DNA from: Owenia fusiformis
Taxonomy: Eukaryota; Annelida; Polychaeta; Sabellida; Oweniidae
DNA: 64,000 nucleotides
NCBI GenBank assembly: GCA_903813345.2
Contig: CAIIXF020000007.1
Coordinates: forward strand, 17,154,714-17,218,713
Direction of reading: 5' to 3'
The stretch's first letter is position 1. Each line of letters begins with the position of its first letter. Positions 58,201-64,000 of this stretch are shown here, in pieces. The notes beneath the pieces are model-generated. The model was given only the letters and a program-made list of their open reading frames with translations, searched no databases and was not told the origin of the DNA. A program made the position numbers and the translations under genes.

Positions 58201-61200
58201 ATTAGCATAAATGAGATTAGATTACCAATCCTCCACTTTTAGTGACCCGAGCCAATGAAAGGCATCATTAAAAACCAAAATGTCCCATATGAATAATAAC
58301 ACATACTTAATGTCAACTTATGTCATTATGCGATTTGTATACAAAAAGTGTCAAAAACATTGAAATTCAATTTGGAAAGCCAAAGTGGTTACATTTCAAG
58401 CGTCAGCAAGTAGAGTTCATGTAAAAGTGGTCCATACCTGAAATATATTCCATTTTTGCCAAAATGTCCTTTTCTGCTTAGTCTTGAGTCAAGGCCCTCC
58501 TCACAGAGGACACTCTTCTCAGCTGAGGTACCATGGTACAAATACACCTCCCTCACTGAAATATGAGGTAAACTTGAGACAAATAATAACATAAATTAGT
58601 TCAATTTCTGTCTGTGGTATCAATTATGCTTTTTGATACTTTTTGTAATTATTTTGAATTGTTAAGCCATTGCAAACTTAGTTACAATTGATGATACCAT
58701 GATACTTACTTACATTTAGTGAATCTGAAGACTTGAAACTTATTAAACATTAATCAATGTTACTATTTTCTGAAAGTATAGTGAAAATACCTGAATCATC
58801 ACTATGGCCATCATTGATCATCTTCGCCCTTTCATATAAATAGTCTTTTGCACTTGTTATATTCTGCAACCTTTCAATTGTCTTCACTGTGAATGGGAAT
58901 TGCTCAAACTCCAACCTGACTTTATCATATTCCTCCTTAGAGTTTCTTTCACATCCAATATCAATTAGTTTGTACTTCCCACGAAAATTTTTATCAATTG
59001 TCGAATTGCCATGGAAACCATATTTATTAAATGGGACAGGTTTCATAATGTTATCTAAGCGAACTGTTTTCATGAAGCCAGTTGCTATGGCAGCCCCACC
59101 TATTGCCAAAGCAACTTCGGCATCATCAGAATCATTTTCTGTTTCTTTATTCTCATTGTCAGATTCAGCTCCAGCATATATCTCATCAGAGTTCACTGAA
59201 TCAGCATCTGAATCTCTGGATACAGAACTTTCAGATCGGTAATGGTCAAAATCTTGATCACTATCATATACTGAGCTGTTATCGTCACTGTCCCTATCTT
59301 CAATCTCACTTTGTACAGAGTTACCATCACTATCTCTGTCTTCGATGTCACTCTCATCAGATTGTTTATCATCATCACTCTCATCTAAGGTTGTATATGC
59401 TGGTGTGGTACATATGACTGGGGCATCTTCAATGACACAATCTCTGTCTTCAATATCACTCTCAACAGACTGTTTCTCATCATCACTCTCATCTAGAGTT
59501 GTATATGCTGGTGTGGTAGACATGGCTGGGGTATCTTGTAGGCGAGGTCTCTGAAATAATTGTAATAATGAGTGATGCTATATATGTTGATGCTACTCCT
59601 TTCCAATCTATTTTGCATTCTAAAACATGACCATTCACAATAAACATATACAGGGTGTTTCATAATTGCTGTCCCCCCATCAACCACCAATCCTAAATAG
59701 CATACACCCATATGTTACCATACGAAAGCTTGTTCAATTTTGGCCTTTGATTTTAAGCTCAACAGTTTTACAACTTGCAACATATCTCTACAAAAGGTGC
59801 CCATTTTACCTTTACCATAGAATCTGAAAGCCAAGGATATATCTTAATGATACTTGAAAGACAGACAAGAGTTGTCAGTATTCCAAAGAAAACCCAGATA
59901 GCTCTAGATGATATAGTGGACTATATAGCGATCTGCTCCTCTTTTAAATCCATTGGGAATAGTAGCTACAAATCATGCGAATTGAAGGGATAGTGACTAT
60001 CAAACATAAGATCACAAATTATGCTCCAAAAGACCAGAATGCTAATATTTGGCATAGAAGTCCAGAATTGAATAAGCTTTATTATGGTATATGGGGCCAT
60101 GTGATCTAGGATTGACTGCGATTGAGGGACAGTCATTACGGAACACCCTGTACTTACTTTTTTATTTAAATTTTGAATTATGCTTTCTTGTAGGACCAGA
60201 TAATCATGATCAAATTTTGAAACATCAATAGTTTCTTCCTCTTGGAGGCTGAGTGCTAGTACAGCATCAAGGTCTTCATTAGTATCTTGTTGGTGTGGTC
60301 TCTATAATATTTGTAAATAAAGGCAATACCTGGATATCATAAACAATTCATATTAGTCCAGAACATAACTTCATATTTTGTTAAGAGGATTATACAGAAT
60401 GAGGCTCGCCAGCTGCACGAATTTTTGCCTCCTTTCTCTCCTGCTTTCTCTCTGATCATTTCAACATTATTAAAATTTGAATGAATTGCCTCATTTTCTT
60501 GCATTTCTAGTTGGGTACATGCCTGTTACTTCATTTCTTGTTGATTCTACACATTTCCAATTTATTCTGCATTTGACCACCCACAAGAAATGTAAAGGCC
60601 TACTTACTTTTCTATTTAAATTTTGAATTATGCTTTCTTGTAGGACCATATAATCATGATCAAATTTTGAAACATCAATGGTTTCTTCCTCTTGAAGGCT
60701 TAGTGCGAGTACAGCATCAAGGTCTTCATCAGTTGTTCCGTTGTCTTGGAGGCTCAGAGCTATTGCATGATTTACCATACCATCTTCTGCTTCTTCTACC
60801 AGGGCATCATCATCATCAACTACAACCTTCAATACATGGGCAGGGACAAATGATGAAAATTTTGTTTAGTAATGAATTCACAAATCAGACAGTTCAAAAA
60901 GCAAAAAAGTCATTTTAAAAACCAACAAGACTTATCGAAACATTGTATTACACTATACTGTACTTATCATATGTAGAAGTAGCAAAGCAATTTTGAAATA
61001 TCATATGAAATTCATGATGTCATAATCTGATGCTGCAAATCAGAAATTGATTCATTTTGATATCAAGGTAGTTCCTTTTGTTGAGAAATTTTAATAGTTT
61101 TGCTTTCATGGAGTCTCATGTTATTCTTAAGTGTACACAAGTATATTTCAATTTTGTAAAGAGAGTATGTACCTAAATTAGTGTTTAGGGTTATACTTTT

Positions 61201-61568
61201 CTAAAATTCAATTCAAGTTGTATTTGATGATCTAAAAATCTTAGGTTAAGGGAAATTCAAAAAGCATTTGAAAATTGACTTTTTCCAAAAAAATGTCTCA
61301 AACATTTTAAAATCACAACATGATGATTAAACAGTATTTTCAAACTTTTCACAGGGTCTTTAATCTTCCTCTCATCCTATACACAAAGAAATATAATTAC
61401 AAAGTTATTACAACATAAATACAAAGAGAAACCCAATTACATTTTCTGAATCTAAGTCTTGTTCTAAAGCAGCATCAAATCGTCTATGTTCCAACACTTC
61501 TATCTGCCGATTCTGTAGTCTTGCATCAGCCTCAAGGTTCATTTGTAATGCAATGGATTCATCATCAT
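55085..61568 (-). CDS. PARP-family ADP-ribosyltransferase with UIM and UBA-like modules (5' incomplete)
   Basis: Exons on the minus strand, in order: 61441-61568, 60608-60826, 60158-60301, 58791-59550, 58438-58555, 58068-58170, 57571-57666, 57181-57262, 56559-56782, 56064-56145, then a terminal exon, 55286-55470 or 55085-55263. All phases agree, giving about 713 residues; the start codon lies in an unidentified upstream exon. Ubiquitin-interacting-type motifs come first (MVNHAIALSLQ, DLDAVLALSLQEEE). Next is a Ser/Asp/Glu-rich repeat region (YTTLDESDD and DIEDRDS repeats). The PARP catalytic fold follows (IDIGCERNSKEEYDKV, YLYHGTSAEKS, FGKNGIYFSDDPSKC, FNEFVIYNSRRALIDYVITY). An apparent H-Y-E triad is kept: His in HGTS, Tyr in IYFS, Glu in NEFVIY. 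A KKGKKKKRK insert follows the Tyr segment. The C terminus is UBA-like. It probably ADP-ribosylates ubiquitin-linked targets; that role is inferred. The acceptor at 60826 is weak. Confidence 0.82.
55286..55470 (-). CDS. PARP gene: proximal alternative terminal exon (UBA-like)
   Basis: Entered at phase 1 from 56064. It encodes SPIIFQTEEDRHAIECVRAL, EFCEKTGVLYHIGRQYI and NMDLDKALEIF, then stops. The pattern (F-C-x-x-T-G, then Asp-Leu-x-x-A-Leu) is that of UBA/TAP-C-like three-helix domains. The stop codon lies 22 bp before the next acceptor. Confidence 0.75.
55526..55648. mobile_element. MITE with ATGTCACCACC-type termini (copy 3)
   Basis: AAAATGTCACAACCTGCCATTTG at the left and ATGGTGGTGACATAAAAAT at the right are inverted. 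The internal sequence matches 27588-27757 in the same orientation. It lies in the intron just upstream of the proximal terminal exon. Confidence 0.7.
55662..55887. mobile_element. 226-bp MITE with CAGAGTGAGGCAAAAGGTGA ends
   Basis: The right end, reversed, reads CAGGGTGAGCCAAAAAGGGT. TA lies on both sides (55660-55661 and 55888-55889), pointing to a Tc1/mariner-type MITE. ACCCAAACAAA is also inverted inside. Confidence 0.8.
59651..60150. mobile_element. 500-bp MITE with CAGGGTGTTTCATAA ends, next to a splice donor
   Basis: CAGGGTGTTTCATAATTGCTG is inverted at the right (CAGTCATTACGGAACACCCTG). TA lies on both sides (59649-59650 and 60151-60152). It fills most of the PARP intron between 59550 and 60158. 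The right-hand TA is bases 6-7 of that intron, so the donor GTAAG is immediately followed by the element. Confidence 0.82.
60158..60301 (-). CDS. PARP gene: duplicated UIM exon, copy 2
   Basis: This 144-nt phase-0 exon encodes RPHQQDTNEDLDAVLALSLQ, then EEETIDVSKFDHDYLVLQES and QNLNKK. It is nearly identical over its last 40 or so codons to the end of exon 60608-60826. Both copies can be included in frame, changing the number of UIMs. Confidence 0.8.
60608..60826 (-). CDS. PARP gene: duplicated UIM exon, copy 1
   Basis: A 219-nt phase-0 exon with two UIM-like helices, GMVNHAIALSLQDN and EDLDAVLALSLQEE, then DVSKFDHDYMVLQESI. The donor is a strong AAA/GTAAGT. The acceptor I chose (ATTGAAG/GTTGTAG) lacks a good pyrimidine tract, so the 5' edge is uncertain by a few codons. 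Confidence 0.7.
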
Positions 61569-62164
61569 CTGTGTGGCAAAAATGCTTAATTAAATATTAT
61601 ATGCCAGCGTTTTGCATGACCCCCAAAATTTGGGGGGTTCTTTGGGGGGTTCCAAAATGTATTTATTTCTTGCCTGGCAGATTTATTGGTGTGTAGCAGG
61701 AGTTAAAAGATCGAAGGAGAAAGGATGGAGAATGTAAAGCGTTGGAAGAAACCTTTTCAAAAAGCCAATGTTATAGTTCTTTCTGAAAAGGAGTTGAGAT
61801 ATCCAATCAAATAACATTTGAAGTTATTGAAGATTAATTATAATTGATTAAGATGTACAAATAGCAAAATTCAAAAAAGACACTAAAGAGGGGCATCTAC
61901 TTTTTAATATTTTCCAGATTAGCCAAAAAATGGAAAAATTATCCTGCAATTAAGTCAGAACTGTCAGACTTTTTAGAAAAAAGGGATGACTTGGCTGGTA
62001 CAGTAGAACCTGTGCAAGTGTGTGGACTTAATGCAATGTTACATGAATTATCTCATCATAATCCAAATTGAAATTGGTCTTCTGTAGAGAGTGACTGGTC
62101 GGTGGTCGGCAGTCGTTTTTCGTAAACCCCAGAAATATAACCAGGCAGTAGAATTGTCTCAATA

Positions 62165-62600
62165 ATGCAGATGCGAGTAGGTAGTTACCAGATTCACCAC
62201 CAGGTGGCTCGTTCGGGTCAGATAGCATGGCGGGTATAGTAGAAAGTTCCCTTTAACTTAAATTACATCTATTTGCGTGGTTCAATTTTCATATAACCCT
62301 TATGTATCTAATAGTTATGCAAATTAAAATATGTCCAGTAAAAGAAAATGTTAGCTGTCCAATACAAGAGAAGGTTATTTACTTTTTGTGATTTTGTAAC
62401 ATGGGGTCTATGGGGAATCAACCCGAACTAGAAGTCACATTTTCAAAAAAAATTAAATTTTCAAAGTTGATAGACAATTTTCGAAACCATATGTCTATAT
62501 GTACTTTTACATGCAGATTTCAAATATGAGATCACTTTGACTGAATTTTGAATATTTAATGACATAAATCAAGATTATTTCTACTCGAATCTAGTCTGCA
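62165..62600. repeat. Dispersed repeat, copy 2
   Basis: It shares GAGTAGGTAGTTACCAG, CACCAGGTGG, CAAATTAAAATATGTCCAGT, ATGGGGAATC, CTAGAAGTCACATTTT and AATCAAGATTATTTC in the same order with 31195-31560. Other relics in the window share less with it. Confidence 0.7.
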
Positions 62601-62611
62601 TATGCATAATG

Positions 62612-62748
62612 CAGTAAAACATTTCTTAGTGAACACCTCTTCTTCGCACATACTTGACTTCTGTAGAAATTACCCTCTCTAGGGAACACCTACCAACACT
62701 GAATGCTTTTTCTTGCCTAATAATGTTCAATATACACAGGTTTTACTG
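62612..62748. mobile_element. MITE with CAGTAAAAC ends
   Basis: CAGTAAAACATTTCTTAGTG at the left and CACAGGTTTTACTG at the right are inverted, as in the 53.1- and 53.8-kb copies, with GGGAACACC and GTGAACACC inside. Confidence 0.65.
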
Positions 62749-62818
62749 TACACCCGTAGGCTTTTATTTATACATCTGAGAAAACTCCAAAAGGCCAACT
62801 GGGGCGAGACCCTATCTG

Positions 62819-63693
62819 TTGCAAGACTAATGCCTGGCGTAACCGTCACCGTGTTATTCAGTGTTTTTTAAGTAGCGCAAGGATCCTGCCATGACCGTGG
62901 TAATGTTATCGTGAAAGCCTGGTATAACCGCGACAATGCTGTATTATATTGCAATGCCTGCCATGACCGTGACAATGTAATATAGTTCTGCAAGGCCTGG
63001 CATGACCGTGACAATGTAATATAGTATTGCAAGTTCAGGCATGAGAGTGGTAATGTAGAAATTTACGATTAGGACTGCTATAACCGTGACAATGTGTATT
63101 GCAAAGACTGGCATGACCATGGCAATGTAATATAGTATTGCAAGGCTTGGTATGACCGCCATGGCAATGTGATATAATATTCCAAGTTCGGGTATGAGAG
63201 TGGTAATGTAGAAATTTATGATTGCTATAATTGACCGTGACAATGTGTATTGGAAAACCTGGCATGACCATGACAATGTATTATGGGATTGCAAAGCCTG
63301 GTATGACCGTGACAATGTAATATAGTATTGCAAGGCCAGGTATGAGGGTGGTAATGTAGAGATTTAGGCTTAGTTCTACTATGACCGTTATAATGTATTG
63401 CAATGACTACAGGCCTGTCAACTTGGGAACACCTAACATGAGTGACTTGGAAATGTTGAACACCTCCCCTCAAAATGTGGACACCTTGGTCCAAATCTGA
63501 ACACCTTGATCCAAATTTTTTTTAACACTTCCAGGGTCATGACAGGCCTTGCAATAGAATACAGCATTGTCACGGTTATACCAGCCTGTCACGGTTATAC
63601 CAGGCTTACACGATAACACTATGGCAGGATCCTTGCGCTACTTAAAAAACACTGATTAACATGGTGACGGTTGTGGCAGGCGTAAGTCTTGCA
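62819..63693. mobile_element. Foldback element enclosing an ATGACCGTGACAATGT minisatellite
   Basis: The outer about 150 bp on each side are inverted: TTGCAAGACTAATGCCTGGC at the left against GCCAGGCGTAAGTCTTGCA-like sequence at the right, and TAAGTAGCGCAAGGATCCTG in both arms. Between them, units such as GCATGACCGTGACAATGTAA with TATAGTATTGCAAGGC are repeated about ten times. The right arm also has a recent internal duplication of TGTCACGGTTATACCAG. Confidence 0.78.
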
Positions 63694-64000
63694 ATAGATA
63701 GCATGTGGCTGGGGCAGCCCTAGTATGTATCCAACAGACTGACTAGAAGTCAGTCTGTTATGATGTACTACTTTCCTGTGGAAATTGCAGTGAAATTTTT
63801 TGCACAAAATTATCAATTAGAGGAACCATTTCTTCAATAAAATAAACATTACAAAATTTCAAATAAATAGTAAGGTACAATTAAATGCAATAAAAAGTAA
63901 CACAGCATATTGTCAAGTGGAAATAAAGCTAGTTGAAGTAACAAATGAGCAAATTAATTTTACCAATCGGCCATTTTGAATAGCACTTCCTATGTAAACA

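Larger units (their letters stand above)
61569..64000. other. Upstream of the identified PARP exons; repeat-rich
   Basis: It holds a dispersed repeat (about 62165-62600), a MITE (62612-62748) and a foldback element (62819-63693). The 5' exons of the PARP gene should lie here or beyond the window, but I could not find one with a start codon and matching phase. The open frames in 62944-63494 are produced by the minisatellite. Confidence 0.55.

Noticed and set aside
59082-59554. Plus-strand open frames antisense to the PARP acidic region
   Set aside because: They are shadows of the GAT/AGT-rich coding strand, whose own frame continues through correct splice sites.
61340-61380. A possible extra PARP exon (GATGAGAGGAAGATTAAAG on the minus strand)
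   Set aside because: It has an acceptor-like start but no credible donor, and joining 61441 directly to 60826 already keeps the frame.
62944-63494. Several overlapping minus-strand open frames with His/Cys-rich repeats
   Set aside because: They are translations of the minisatellite in the foldback element, open in several frames at once.
1-64000. CRISPR arrays, bacterial operons or prophage-type systems
   Set aside because: The window has spliced eukaryotic genes throughout; tandem arrays have no spacer structure and there are no prokaryotic gene signals.

Overview
This is a 64-kb window of an animal nuclear genome. It is AT-rich, its genes are split into many exons with consensus GT..AG introns, and the introns and spacers are full of small DNA-transposon relics. 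The protein relatives (a chondroitin glycosyltransferase, an SLC24 exchanger, GTPBP10, AVL9, a PARP) are metazoan. One element has a core of about 162 bp repeated in tandem followed by a (GGAC)n tetranucleotide run. That resembles the 'pearl' elements described in bivalves, so a mollusc or other lophotrochozoan is my best guess; species cannot be read from the sequence.

Layout. (1) 1058-3041 (+): a short CHGN-family chondroitin glycosyltransferase in three coding exons. (2) 3.0-10.2 kb: spacer with a few inverted-repeat relics. (3) 10235-22135 (+): a K+-dependent Na+/Ca2+ exchanger (SLC24/NCKX). It carries two separate pairs of same-length, same-phase duplicated exons (101+101 nt and 102+102 nt), which I read as two mutually exclusive cassettes, the second encoding the ion-binding alpha-2 repeat. 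(4) 23.6-25.4 kb: the pearl-like element, ending just past the 3' end of the next gene. (5) 25439-30197 (-): GTPBP10, an Obg-type GTPase, complete in eight coding exons (389 aa). (6) 30198-30493: a short bidirectional promoter region. (7) 30494-50582 (+): AVL9, complete in 14 coding exons (851 aa) plus a candidate 21-nt microexon. Its introns host a 4.7-kb transposon with roughly 1.1-kb inverted repeats, itself split by another element. (8) 50.6-55.1 kb: spacer with two minisatellites and MITEs. (9) 55085-61568 (-): a PARP-family gene, 5' incomplete, with ubiquitin-interacting motifs encoded by duplicated exons, an acidic region, a PARP catalytic domain with an apparent H-Y-E triad and two alternative UBA-like last exons. 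(10) 61.6-64 kb: repeats, including a foldback element with an internal minisatellite.

The genes are not a functional operon-like cluster; only GTPBP10 and AVL9 are tightly linked, head to head. The notable biology is exon duplication: the exchanger (two cassettes) and the PARP gene (a UIM exon and a UBA-like terminal exon) both show tandem exon duplications with conserved phase. Exon coordinates were worked out by hand from splice sites, reading-frame continuity and remembered protein families; no alignment or transcript data were used.
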